Shown here one piece after another: positions 36,511-49,864 of a stretch of DNA of 64,000 bases. This DNA comes from Verrucomicrobiaceae bacterium (GTDB lineage Bacteria; Verrucomicrobiota; Verrucomicrobiia; Verrucomicrobiales; Akkermansiaceae), in the NCBI GenBank assembly GCA_027487435.1, contig JAIYDP010000498.1, positions 1 to 64,000 of the forward strand, in the 5' to 3' direction. The number at the start of each line of letters is the position of its first letter. The first letter of the stretch is position 1. The notes beneath the pieces were generated by a model. The model did no database searches. It was not told where the DNA came from and worked only from the letters and a program-made list of their open reading frames with translations. The position numbers and the translations under genes are program-made.

Positions 36511-39500
36511 TTACCCAAGCACACACACGATTTCAGCGGACAACAAAGTCAAGAGCAACAAACTCGCAGCGCAATTCATACGCCTGGTCCTTGCAGGTAG
36601 CATCTCGGACAACTTCTGAACGTCTCCTTTGGAACCCCCTCGCTGTAACATATGGACGCAAGCATCGTTCACATCATCTTCACATCTCTCGAGTTCATCC
36701 ACATACGATTGGAGACCAAGCGATGAGAGCTCTTGCTTAAACGAATGCATTGCAAGGGGTACTGCTACCCTTACCTTTTCCACGCTCACTTCTCGCGTTT
36801 TAAACACAACATCTTGAATGGCAACTTCAAGAGCATTCTGGGTTCTTTGGTACAAGTCTTCACCCGAATCCCCTTCATCAGCCTCAGTAGAAGGAGAAGC
36901 TCTTGAGATTCTGGCGATTACGTCATCTTTGGCTTCTGGATCTAGAGCGGCCCCATTCGGCCGCGGAATCATCAGCACCGTGACTCCAATCGAAGCAGCT
37001 GCTAGAGTCTCCAGTTCATTTTTCTCCTTCTCGCTGGACGCAAAGATTGCTCTGCAAAACTGCGCGATTGCAACCCATCCAGTTGCTCCCTGTGAGCTTG
37101 CAATCGTTTCTGCTGTCACGAGCAGCTCGAACGCTCTGAGCGCGGATCCAGACAATGCATGCACCCTTGCTTGCAGAATCAAAATTTGAGCCTTCACAAA
37201 CGGAAGGCCTCTTGATTCTGCCAGATTCAATCGTGACTCAACAAAGGACAATGCTGCAGAAAATGATGGAAATCCCAACGAGCCTTCGCCATTGCTGCTG
37301 CCTCCTAGCACTTCCAGGATAGCAGAATAAAGTGTGAGAGAGCGAATAATATGAAAATTTCGACGAATCCTACAAGAGGGTCAGGTAAGGTTCAAAATCG
37401 AGAGGACCTCGGGTTGTCGAGAGGAATGAGGACTTCCCGGATGATCAAGGACGCCTCATCAAATCGCCCAACGCGTGCAAGAAAAAGGGCTAGCGTCGCT
37501 CCGACGTAACTCAAATCACTATTCGGCTCATATTGACGTCTTCGAAGATCTTGAAGCTCCTTTGTAACTGCTGGAAGGAGTTTTTCTGCTGAATCCATCT
37601 CGCCGATGCAGACGAGAGTTCGGAATGCCCCTAGCAAAGCAGCACGATGAAGAGCAGTCGATTTGCAGTGGCTCCCAACGAGGGCTGCCAGCGCATGGCT
37701 CTGAGCAACAGCCCCAATGAAGTCGCCGCGGACATGGAGAACCCATGACAGGTCGTTTAGGCAAGCGCATTGCCCTAACTTGTCGAACGAGGACGCACAC
37801 AGGTTCAAAGATTCGCGGAGAAGAGCCTCAGCTGAATCAAATTGAGCGTTGATTGCGTGCGACAGGGCTCTACGTCTTTGTACCGTTCCCCGAATGGCAT
37901 CGTCGGGTTCGCATTTTTGCCACAGATGCTTCACATCGCGGCTGAACACTGAGACCTCCGTCGCGGCACATGCACTTGTCAAAAGAAGGTGCAGCCTCGG
38001 TTGCGCCGTTGAGTTCTGCGAGCGAAAGGCTGAGTAAAATGACACCGCTTCAATTTGTTTTCCGCGCTCGGGCAGTGCGTCCATCGTCCGAATAAGTGGG
38101 TCCATCACATTAGCAAGAGCCGTGCAATCAAACTCTGGCGCTGAGCTGATCTCAGAAAAGTACCTGGGTGGCCCGGCCTCCCGCCGCAGCACAAGCAGAG
38201 CCAGGAACCGGTGGGAAGCCCATGCAATGTCCGGCGCGCAGTCGAAAAATGGACAACCGAGGAGCTGCATTGCCGCTCGAAGATGTGCCTCGGCGGTTGG
38301 CATGGCACCCAACGCCATGTACGAGATGCCAACAAGCCGCTCGAGCTCAATTCTCAAAGGCAGGGCAAAATCCATGCCACCAGAGCGAATGGCATCGAGC
38401 TCGGCGAGGCCTCGAGCGGCGAGCGAAACCGCATCGCCCCAGCAGCCAAAAGACGTTGCTTCACTCGCTGCCTCCATGAACAACTGCGCGGCTCGAGCCC
38501 TGAGGAATCAACACACAAAAAATCGTGACAAACTTCTTTCCCGATAAACTGAAGTGCCGCGCGACCTCAACAGTGACTGTGCGCAAACGAAGCGAGCGGC
38601 TCTCGGTCAAAGCTTTTGCTGCTGCTGAGTGGACAGCAGCCTGAGCATTGCGCGCTGCCGTCGAGTCGATCTCTGACCGAACAGCAGCGGAGAGAAAGCG
38701 TGTGACGTTGTCATCAGTAGGAGGAACCAAAAAGCGTGCTTCGATGAGCGAGTCCAGGATTTGATTAAGAGGAACGGAGCATGGTTCTATGATAGCCATG
38801 ACGGCAGCCAACAGCCTCAAATCGACGATCACTCCCAAGGCAGCAGCTGCTCGAAGGACAGAGGATTCCTCAGCACTGCATGCGGCAGCGCGAAGCTGCA
38901 CGACTGCATTAAGCGAGGCGCTGTGCAGATGGATTGGGGTTGTGCCAGAGGAGGCTGTGAGTGCCCCCTCCGACATCAAGAAGCACCACTCCGCACAACG
39001 AAATGGATGTCCTCCGGCTTGCGCTACCGCATTTTCGATGCGCCGCTGCGGGACGCCTTCACCACCCATCAGCGCTCGGGCCATCTCCGCTGCTGCTAGG
39101 ACATCTAGCGGCTGGAGCTCTGTCGCACAGCAGCGATCGCCGAAGGTATCACAGATCAAGTCTTTCATAGCTGTGTTGTCGGCCCCATCAGAAGTCACCG
39201 CTGCCAAAAAGAGTACGCTAGAGGCTTGAGATCGAAGAACTTTTATGAAATCCATCGACAAAACATCGGCGAGGTCAAGGTCATCAACTATCACGCACAG
39301 CCGAAGTTGCAAATCAGCCACCAATCCACACACAACAGCGACTCCAAGCGCAGTAGCAAGTTCGCCTCGAGCATTAGGCTCCACATACCGACACGATGGA
39401 TTTGCTGATTTGAACAAGCAGCTTGCAACGTCAAGATAGTCGATCAGATGTGGCGGGGTGTACTTTTTTGCTATTTCTAAATCAGAGAGCAGAGCAAAGT

Positions 39501-41600
39501 CCGGATATCTCTTTGCCTCTGCGATAAGCTGCGCCAGCAATGACGAAGCAACTACCCAACACGCCGTGCGGAAAAAGGCATCGCCACGGCAATAAACGAC
39601 AGCGAATCCTCGTGAACGGGCCGCAAGGGAGAGATGCTCTAGTGTTCGACTCTTGCCCATCCCTTGAGCGCCTGCGACAACAAGGGCCATCGAAGATGGT
39701 TCTGAGATGTCGAAGATGCTATCAAACATAGAGACAACTTCCTGCCGGCCAACGAATGGCCCTGGAAAGACGTCTTCGGGAACGGGGAAAGGATGCGGCT
39801 CCGTTCTCTTGGTGCCCATCAGCTTACACGCCGCCAAAGAAGAAGATGCGCAAGCAGGCAGCGGGGTGAGGACGTAGGATGCGCAAATGGCTGCTGCGGT
39901 CACAGGGCAAACGAGAACGCAGGCTGATATGACGCTGTCATCCGCTTGCTCGATAGGAATGTCATTGATATCAAACTTAGACATGCGACAAGACATGTCC
40001 ACCACTTCGCCAGCAAGCATAAACTCAAATCGCTCAGCCTCGCCGACCTCTCCACAAAACACAAGGCCTGTTGAGATACCAACAGATACGCGAACAGCGC
40101 CGACAAAAGGGTACTGAGGAGATGCAACATCGCCAGGGGAGTGAGTGCCTGGTTCCAAAGTCGTGGCTGTGTCAACAGCGGCTGCGGCAAAATCAAGGGC
40201 AAACCGCGCAGCACGACTGGGATCATCAACATGAGCGAAGGGAGGGGTTCCAAAAGCACCAACGATGCGCAGCCCCACCTCATCTACAAGCACGTTGGAT
40301 AGGACGCCTTCAGATTTGTCAAGAAGCGATTGGGCTACGGCAAGCAGATGGTGAGCGATGGCGTGGGATGAGACGCAGGCATGGAGGTGGGGTAGCGCCA
40401 GGGTGACAATAGAGGCGCGGCGAAAGCTGGGATGGTTGGGATACGCCGATGAGGCAGCCGTTATGACAGGAAGGGGGAGGTATGAAATAGTAACGAACGA
40501 CGTTGGAGGCAACGGGGACTGCGGAGCCTGAACGATCGTAAGGAGTTGCAAATGACAAGGTACCGTTTGGAGGAGGAGGGGCCGAATCTTCTCTTCGAGC
40601 GCAACCAAGTGCAAACTATTTGAGACATGGAGACAAAGAGGAGTCAACAACGTCCCCAGGGAAGCCTTCTCAATTTTGGAAACGTGAGCACGAAGAATTT
40701 CATCCTCAAAATCGTTGACATCAGCAGCCACTTGGCCAGCTGCGCACTGGTTAAGCAGCTGCCGTAGAGTTACAAACAAACGGCCTTCGATATAAAACGA
40801 AGCAACAAGGTCGTACCTGTGACGATGTACTCCCAGCGATAATCGATTCCTCCAACATGCAACCCAAACAATGGCCCTTCGGAAACGCCGCATCGCACAC
40901 TCAGGTCAGTCGCAGACGTCAGTTGGAGCCCGTTAAGGGCTCCAACTAGCGAGCAAGCGCATCGAACAGCGACGTCTTTTGAAGTTGCATCGTACCATGC
41001 GACGACGATTGATGAGGCAGCTGCAAGGTTAAGGCTGGCATCGTCCAGTGTGACTGAATTTGATGACGTCCCCAGAGAATAGGCGAATGATCGAATTCGA
41101 CAAGCAGAAGACGTCGCTAAGAATGCGGGCAACGTCTTCCGCACCTGAGGCGCCTCTCTTTGCAATGTGCGAAGTTGTTTCTGTTAGGCCACTTGCGATG
41201 TTCAGAATGACTTCAAGCAATGAATACGATATCTGGGCAACAAGAACTACAGCTTCTAAGGGCTCGCAGAGGCTGAACGGGCGATCCTCCCCAAGTGCAA
41301 GGATATTTGCAAGTCGGCGACTGATGAATCGAGATCCACGGGACAAGCGTCCTCCGAAAGCAGCTCTATGAAAAATCAGTACAAACCTGTAGCTCTCACG
41401 ATGAAGGGTCCGTCGGTTTGAAAAACTGCGATCCATGGACACGCAAAGGGACGCTGGGATCCACGCCAGACCTCACAGCAACAGCCTTTGCGCTTTCTTG
41501 CGAAATGAGCTTCAGAGACTCAAAGAAGGCAGAGCAAAATCAGAATCCTGGTAATTGTTTCTCGTCTGCTCATATACCTCGTTTGGAAGTAATCGACGAT
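36511..41600 (-). CDS. Soluble adenylyl cyclase (ADCY10)-like protein with degenerate cyclase domains
   Basis: A very large protein with the full ADCY10 plan: two class III cyclase domains, a STAND/AAA-type ATPase and long TPR-like repeats. C1 is rebuilt by removing two introns of about 35 nt: VVLVAQISGLTETTS and LFSGDVIKFTASSIVVAWYD. C2 shows VLSNVLVDEVGLRIVGAFG, VSVGISTGLVFCGEVG and AGEVVDMSCRM. The ATPase has FVGRQEVVSMFDSIFD and a Walker A, GAQGMGKS. The C-terminal 37-38 kb region is helical. Against mammalian sAC, the first metal aspartate of C1 (VDISGF) is Q, the second (GGDILKF) is kept as SGD, and the catalytic asparagine of C2 (VNLAARM) is D while the arginine is kept. Activity is therefore doubtful. 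The 5' exon is uncertain. Confidence 0.85.
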
Positions 41601-41810
41601 CCTGCCCCCATCAGTCAGCCGTCATGGTCAAAAATCGCTTTCATTTTCTTGTGAGAAATATGCTTACAGCGATAGCTTTTAGGACTCAAAGAACAGTTTT
41701 CTTGCAGCTTTAGATGCCTTGCAGCGCACTTTGGAGCTTGTTGAGATAAAAGACTGTTTGTCTCATTTATTTTTAACCAATTTGTAATTCGTTGAGGGCA
41801 TGTTCGCAAC

Positions 41811-43360
<1,550 letters not shown>

Positions 43361-43427
43361 TAGGGATTTCGTCACCATTTGTACATTTTGTTCATTTTCA
43401 TATCGAAGAGTATTCATCGCTGTGTGC

Positions 43428-43934
43428 CTACCCCCCCTCGCCGACAAAGGGAGCCAGCAATGGGCCCAAGAATTCGGTGTCAAAATAGAGTGAGCCATCA
43501 GCCGGGCGGAGATACCTTGCTCCAATCAAAATGGTGTCGATTAGCGTCCAAAGACCCAATCCCCCAAACGTGAATAGCTTGAGGAAACCAAGACCAACGT
43601 GTCCCAAGTAGAACCGATCAGCTCCGAAACCGCCAAGCATGACGCTGAGAATGAATGCGGTGGACCAACTAGAGCCTGTTGTGAAGTCGCATTTGCCCAG
43701 TTTCGGAAAAGTCCTATTTCCTGTTTGCGAGTCAATACAAAAGCAATCGGTTTAACCTAAACAGAGAACGCTGTCACTGGTTTCGCACGTCATCAATGAT
43801 CTTTGGCTGGAGGTAGAGCTGCATGGACCATGTGGACGACAATTGTGCAAACTAGCAGAAATACTGTAGCAGTACAAACAAACGAAAGGCCGATTGAAAG
43901 TTCGTGGGCCCTGACCATCAGACATTCCAAACAC
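43428..43934 (-). CDS. TM2D3: TM2D3-type membrane protein (TM2 domain)
   Basis: After an intron the lumenal cysteine motif reads [20 protein letters not shown], nearly the same as human TM2D3. [39 protein letters not shown] and [20 protein letters not shown] form the two-helix TM2 domain with its DRF motif, and SLYF follows. The stop is at 43428, close to the convergent kinase. TM2D3 (almondex in fly) is a membrane protein linked to Notch signalling in animals; finding it in a protist points to an older, unknown role. The first exon is uncertain: a hydrophobic signal-like segment in another frame ([16 protein letters not shown], up to about 44023) probably belongs to it through an intron. Confidence 0.85.
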
Positions 43935-44175
43935 AAATCACCCAGCACGGGATGTTCGAAAATGTTGTACAGGAAATGTTGAACACTTCCCCGAAAGAGC
44001 AACTTGAGGGAAACTGAGAGCATGTACTTAAATTGAGGGCCAGATTCTCACAGCGCGGAATCTATCCTGTCAGGATGATTATTCGACTTCAAACGCTTAG
44101 ACAGAAAGCGGTGGATACGAAAAGGAGGACCAACAAATGTGGATAAAACATCCAAAGTCAAAAGTACACCGTAAG

Positions 44176-45836
44176 ATGATTCGGCGAAGCTTGTCCAATG
44201 CAGCGCTTGTGAAGGACTATGCGTTTGAAGTACGGACCCTTGCGCGACGCGTCACATTTTAGCTTGCAGGCTCCGCCATCCGATTTGGGAAAGGCGCCAC
44301 CCGAGAAGTTGGCTTTGACTTGAAAGATCTTGGCGCAACGCGAGTGTTGGTGCGAACTCATGTTGCGTCTCTCATACGTCAGGTCGTCACTGACAAGAAT
44401 TTGAAGTCTACTGTGTCCGTTTCCAATGCTCTTGAGAGCATAGATGACCGCAAGACGATTCGATTCACCGTTTTCGACGACGTCCGCGTGGAACCGACGG
44501 ATACATCATTTAAGACGGCTATTCGCTTTGCTCAAGAGCATGGTCCCTTTGATGCCTTCGTTGCCATCGGAGGAGGGAGCGTAATGGACACTGCTAAAGC
44601 GATCAATCTCTACACGACGTATCCTCCAAAACACTTCCTTGTGCGCCATTCTCCCGACCTTCCTAACATACAGGATTACGTCAACCCTACTGTTGGCAAG
44701 GGAATCCCAGTCCCTGGTCCATTGAAGCCTCTCATTTGCATTCCCACGACAGCTGGGACTGGATCGGAGACCACAGGCGTCGCCATTTTCGACTATGAGC
44801 CACTCCATGCGAAGACCGGCATTGCCCATCGGCGTTTTGTAGCGTATTCAGAGTCTGAGAATTCAGGGCTTAAGCCTACGTTGGGAATCGTTGATCCGGA
44901 CAACACTGCAACTCTGCCTCCATCGGTCGCAGCGTCTTCAGGATTTGATGTTCTTTGTCACGCCCTTGAGTCATATACGGCCATTCCCTTTGACCAGCGC
45001 CCACGACCCGAAGAGCCTCTCCTCCGACCTGCGTACCAGGGTTCTAATCCAATCAGTGACGTTTGGTATTCTTGAATTATATCGATTTTTACCCTTGAAA
45101 AGGTCGCTCACAGCATTACAAATGCTGTCAAAGTGGATGGCCCGCGCTGTAGAGCATCCCGAGGACGAACTAGCGAGGAGCCAAATGCTTCTTGCTGCAA
45201 CTTATGCTGGAATTGGTCGCAGCTAATAGGCAATCCACCATTGATTCTTTTAGGATTTGGAAATGCGGGCGTTCATCTCGCTCACGGCATGTCCTATCCC
45301 GTGTCGGGCCTCAATCCAAAAGGGTGCCCATTGCGCACGCTGAACTGATTGAAGGTGGCGCCCAGCCGAGGGATACTGCCAACATCACCCTCTTATCCCG
45401 CACGGTGTCTCTTGTGTTCTGAACGCCCCTGCTGTTTTCAAATTCACAGCAAAGTCCAACCCGGAGCGAGTCTGTTGTCTCCTGTAGTCCCTCATGCTGT
45501 AGCACTTACGAGTTGCGGAGATGATGGGTGCTGACATTTATAACAAGAAAGACTCTGATGCAGGTTGTCCCTTGTCAAGCACCATCAATTTCTAGGTCTG
45601 ATTCTGAGCGACCGAATAGTCGCAATGATGCAGAGAATGAAGATCCCGAACGGACTTCAAGCGATAGGCTTCGAAAAGCACCACGTGTGCGACCTTGTCA
45701 AAGGAACTCTACCTCAGCATCGTGTGATAAAGCTGAGCCCTGTTGCTGTCTGTGCCTATGACCCATGCATTTGACTTCTCAGGTTGGCGAAGCGGAATTA
45801 GAGCACTTGTTCCACGACGCTATGAATGCGTGGTAG
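44176..45836 (+). CDS. ADHFE1: Hydroxyacid-oxoacid transhydrogenase (iron alcohol dehydrogenase family)
   Basis: A mitochondrial enzyme that oxidises 4-hydroxybutyrate while reducing 2-oxoglutarate. The start [18 protein letters not shown] is a presequence leading, after an intron, into [20 protein letters not shown]. Then come [133 protein letters not shown] and [16 protein letters not shown]. This is the ADHFE1 order throughout. The last exon, [17 protein letters not shown], ends at the TAG at 45834. The iron-binding D...H...H...H residues lie in the [16 protein letters not shown] and related blocks. Confidence 0.93.
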
Positions 45837-45901
45837 TATATTCACTTATAAGCACATCATTCATACGTTACAAACTGATGCCGCGGCCTATCAACGGATA
45901 A

Positions 45902-46219
45902 TTATGACTGGGAAAGTCCCAGCGGCTCGTGTCCGTAACAGAGCTTGGAAGAACAGAAAAGACAATTGAGCTCGACGAGACCAGACCGCTTGCCTTCAAG
46001 GATCTTCGGGCGAACCCTACTTGCAGATGATCCCCTTCCAACCCCCCCACCTTTTGCAATGGACATCAATTCGGCGAGAGGGGTATAAGTAAACCGTGAA
46101 GAAGGAACCTTTGGAAAACTTTTCAATTGCAAGTGAAAGCTTCGATCGATTGCTAACACAACAATCGCAAATATCACAATGATGTTAACAGAGACGATGA
46201 GAATGGTCACTGCGTCCAT
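45902..46219 (-). CDS. Small single-pass membrane protein, unknown
   Basis: A 105-residue intronless frame. It begins with a strong membrane helix (MDAVTILIVSVNIIVIFAIV then VLAIDRSF), followed by a basic, glycine-rich tail and a cysteine cluster (LNCLFCSSKLCYGHE). I do not recognise it. It sits alone in the gap between the stop of ADHFE1 and the start of the TPR gene. The gap size fits a real gene in this compact genome, and the opposite strand has no better candidate. Confidence 0.45.
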   Translation of the reverse strand: MDAVTILIVSVNIIVIFAIVVLAIDRSFHLQLKSFPKVPSSRFTYTPLAELMSIAKGGGVGRGSSASRVRPKILEGKRSGLVELNCLFCSSKLCYGHEPLGLSQS

Positions 46220-46258
46220 GTGACCTGTTAACAGATATTAAAATTGAGTTCAGTATCG

Positions 46259-48701
46259 ATGGGAAACGAGAGAGCAACTTCGGAACAAAAGCTTGTAGGT
46301 TTCAGACAGCATTGCTCACGTACTCAATCTTAAAACGATTGCTGATGATGCTCTCCGCAGTGAATGACCTATGCAATGTAACCATTGCTGATTTGACCAC
46401 TTTTGTCCTCATGAGATCTGACTCCTGAAAGGGAAACGAGTATTTCAGGAAGGGAGAATACGATGAAGCAATCAAGCATTATTCTCTCAGTTTGGAAGTG
46501 GACTCTAAGAATTCGATTGTTTTTTCTAATCGAGCACAAGCGAAATTGCATCTACACAGGTTGATGTTTTGAATGACCGCATTCTCATTGTAAGGTATGA
46601 AGCTGCCGAACTGGACTGCACTGCAGCAATATTGTTGGATCCATTGAACATGAAGGCCTTCTATCGTAGAGGGGTGGCCCGACATTCGCTCCAACGATTC
46701 GACGACGCCGCAGAAGGTCAACGATCTTGTCCATGATTTTCTTCCTAAGTTTTCAGACTACAGACATTGCCTCCAGTTGGAACCGTCAAACGATGCTGTG
46801 GTGACCAAATTGAAAGAGGTTGAAAGACTCGTCAAGAACTTCCCACTCAATGCCACACCGCTCGCACCCGAGGACAGAGTAACTGAACTAGGCCCGCGCC
46901 ATATCTCTGAGCTTTTTAGAATTTCATTCGATCAGAGCCAAAGAAAGTGAAAGATTGCCTGAAGTCCTTGACGCGACCTGGCGATCTCGATTCGGATACG
47001 ATGCGCAAGTCTCTGTCTTCCCTTTCAGATCTCCTCTCCAATACGGCAAACGCTCAGGTTTTCCTCAGCGATGGCGGTCTACGATGGATCTCGTTCTTCT
47101 TCAAGTCGTCTGGCGACACCGAAGTGACTGACGCACGTCTCCCAAAAATCATGATTATCGGCGTTTCGTACGTTGTCTGCATTATCACCGACCATAGCCC
47201 GAGCGTCATCAACATGCTGACCCTTCCGTGCCCTCTTCTCTCCTACACGTTTGTCGATGCGCTGGGCATGTTGTTCGCTGCATGCCACACCTCGTCTCGG
47301 TCTCTTGAAGAGCAGAGAGTCATCCAAATATCCCTCCTCCGTCTGTACTCCTCCCTCGTGTCAAGTAGCGCCGACATTTCCGTTGAGTTCGCCCGGAATG
47401 CAAACGTTTCTGCAGTGGCAACCAAGTTGCTCTCATCATCCGAACTCTCTGACATTCCTGTGCAAGTGGCACTCACAGATGTTCTCCTCTGTGTAGCGAG
47501 TCCGTTGGGGCTGTGGACTCAAGCGCTGTGCAACATGGATTTCATGAACGGCATGGTGTCCTGTCTTTCAATGTGCGTCGAAAATATTTTGTCTATTGAC
47601 CACATGCCCATTTTGTTAAATCTACTCGGGACCTTCTACGCTTTCGTTGCGAAGGACTCATCCGTGCCCTACCTTTTGTCACGCGTGAGAAGTTTCTCCG
47701 CTGTGGTGTTGCGTGTGGTTGAACATTTTTCATTGGTGGGCTCCTTCGAGACTGCAGCTCAGGCCGCGTGCTTTCGTTGTGCCCTTTGCATCCTTCGCAA
47801 GATGATCGTGGCCCATGATCAGCTCCAATTTTTGATCGATAGCGACATATGCAGCATGCTTTGCCGAGTCCTCGTGATGCCGTCACTTCATCGCAATGAC
47901 GTCGAGTGCGTTGTCCAAGTCTCTTGCTTGGTGTTCCTGGGTGATTTCAGTGTTTCGGAAGGTGGACAGCAGGCTCTTCGAGCCAGCTGCTTGAGCGACG
48001 TTCTATGTGGCATGTCGTTGCCAGTTCCTTCGAGTGATGCTATTATGTATGCGAGGACAACGTTTATCACAGAGGCTTTCACTCAATGTCTGATTGGATC
48101 GAAGGACATATTGCCGATAAAGGATGACTGCATTGGAGGAGCGCCTGCAACGATCTCTCAATACATGGATGCAGCGTATTTGATCACGCGGTATGTGCAG
48201 ATATCCAAGATTACAACTGTTGTTCTGCTGGACATGATCAAGAGGTTGGAGGAGAACAACAATGCTGTGGTCCGCTCGCCAGGCTTGTGTTTTACCTATT
48301 TGAACTTTTTGGAGAGATTGCAGACGGAGCTATCGACAGCGGAATGGTCTTGGTCGGTGGACACGCCGATTTCGTCTGGTACCCGCATCCGTTAGATTCA
48401 TGACCACTCAGAGAGTCAATTTGTCACAACGTACAGGGGAGTGTCGTCGTCGGATATCGGTGTGTGTGTCATGGAAGTTGCCGCTGAAAATGATGACATG
48501 CTTGGGAAAATTCCAGGTATCTTCTATCAAAGAATCCGATGACCAGTTCAGGTGGAAAGTCTTTTTCCGGTTTCTGCTTCTGTTGCTTGCCATTGTTTTC
48601 ACGAGGGAATGTCCATTTTTCAAGAGATCTCGCTGAGTGCTTCGCAGCGAAGGCTAAACAATACTTGTCGCATCAGAGGACAGCTGTACAGTGAAATTTG
48701 A
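46259..48701 (+). CDS. TPR protein with long C-terminal helical-repeat domain (TTC12-like layout)
   Basis: The N-terminal exons give a three-motif TPR domain: GNEYFRKGEYDEAIKHYSLS, SIVFSNRAQAKLHLHR, YEAAELDCTAAILLDPLNMK, AFYRRGVARHSLQRFDDAAE, DYRHCLQLEPSNDA. About 480 residues of leucine-rich helices follow without interruption (46947-48395), with an armadillo-like rhythm. The frame stops at 48395, but an in-frame 39-nt intron (GTGGACACGC...CGTTAG) and a 30-nt intron (GTATCTTC...GACCAG) extend it through VAAENDDMLGKIP and GMSIFQEISLSASQRRLNNT to a stop at 48699. A TPR followed by ARM-like repeats is the layout of TTC12, a cytosolic dynein-arm assembly factor, which would fit a flagellate. UNC45 or an RPAP3-like protein is possible too. 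Confidence 0.65.
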
Positions 48702-48861
48702 ATCGTTGCTGCACAAGAGTGGCGGACGTGGATAGAATAAAGGAGGCTACGAAGGAGCAACGAGAAGGAGTGCTACCAATCGTCACACCTCGTCTAGAGG
48801 GACCGTGTTGAAATTTGAGCTGTAGTCATCATTATTGTTTAGCTAAACAGCTTGAAATAGC

Positions 48862-49713
48862 ATGAGGGCGGCCCTTGCAGGACTGCTCCTGTTTTTCTTC
48901 GCTCTGGAATCTGTGAGGACGTGGGAGAGTCTGGACTCGGAAGATGCCACTATGCTTTCGCTTGCTGGCAGTGGAATTGACGACGATTCCTCCTCCAGCG
49001 AGTCGATCGAATCCATGGAGGACGCGGTGGACAGCAGCAACGATAAACAGCAGTCAAGAGGAGATAACTTTGACGATCGGCATGTTGGTGGATATGGCTC
49101 CATGACTGCCATCGCCAGGGCTCGCGATGATGAGGCTCGTCGGAGGCAAGAAAGTGAAGCGCGTGCAGTGCGAGAATTTGAGAAGGCAGAAGAAGCTGCG
49201 ATCAGGGAGTCCAGAGAGCAAGAGCGCCAGAGGATGATTAGGAGGCGCCAAATGGAAGAAGAGGCCGCGAGAAGAGCTGCAATGCAAGCAGAAGCTGAAA
49301 AAAGGAGGGCTTTCGAAGCGAATAAAAAGTATTGGGCAGCCAAAAGGAAAGCTGAGGAGGAGTATCGTAAGAAGGTTTCTGAGCGAGATGCCGAGATATC
49401 ACGACGTCAACGAGAGGTATCGCTTTGCAAACCTTGTCATCCATTTTGATTATTTTTTTTTGCTACGTTCCATCTATTTCTGACCTTGTAGACTGTCCAG
49501 AATCATAGAGGCGTGGAGATACGCGTAAAGGTGCACAAGAAGACGGATAGGATTGTTATCCCATTTCGGGGAGTCCTATTTAAGCGCCCTTCTTTCATGC
49601 AGCCGAATATTCCATTCAATCGAATCCCTGGTCTAGAGAAGGCAGCCAAGAGGAGGCGCCGGATTTCGAAGAGGCGGGCGAAGCAGACGAACAATCGAAG
49701 TCGCCGCAAGTAG
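48862..49713 (+). CDS. Short member of the coiled-coil / VHKK box secreted family
   Basis: The signal peptide MRAALAGLLLFFFALESVRT is followed by an acidic, serine-rich stretch and a long charged coiled coil (ESREQERQRMIRRRQMEEEA region). After a 75-nt intron containing a T-run, the family box RVKVHKKTDRIVIPFRGV appears. It is nearly identical to that of the genes at 10140 and 13708. The protein then ends in a strongly basic tail (AAKRRRRISKRRAKQTNNRS). TSP1, cysteine repeats and lectin domains are all absent. It therefore defines coiled coil plus box as the core of the family. The intron just before the box is in the same place relative to the box as the end of the coiled-coil exon, but the paralogues lack it. 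Confidence 0.82.
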
Positions 49714-49864
49714 TCATTTCGGCTGGCGTCCAATGCTTTTCGCATCTGCTGTTATTGTGCTGCATGTAAAATAAATGAAATGCGATCTTTATCCTTGCGA
49801 TTTATTGTGCGGCTTGTAAAAAGAACTGCGCTCAAAAGTATGTAGGATTTGCTGTTTAATTTCG

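Noticed and set aside
38122-38547. Several overlapping plus-strand frames opposite the cyclase-like gene
   Set aside because: The minus strand is open for over 800 codons with cyclase and ATPase motifs; the plus-strand frames are shadows.
48400-48636. Separate 78-residue plus-strand gene with a hydrophobic segment
   Set aside because: A different frame over the same bases continues the upstream TPR protein through two short introns and gives a more protein-like sequence.
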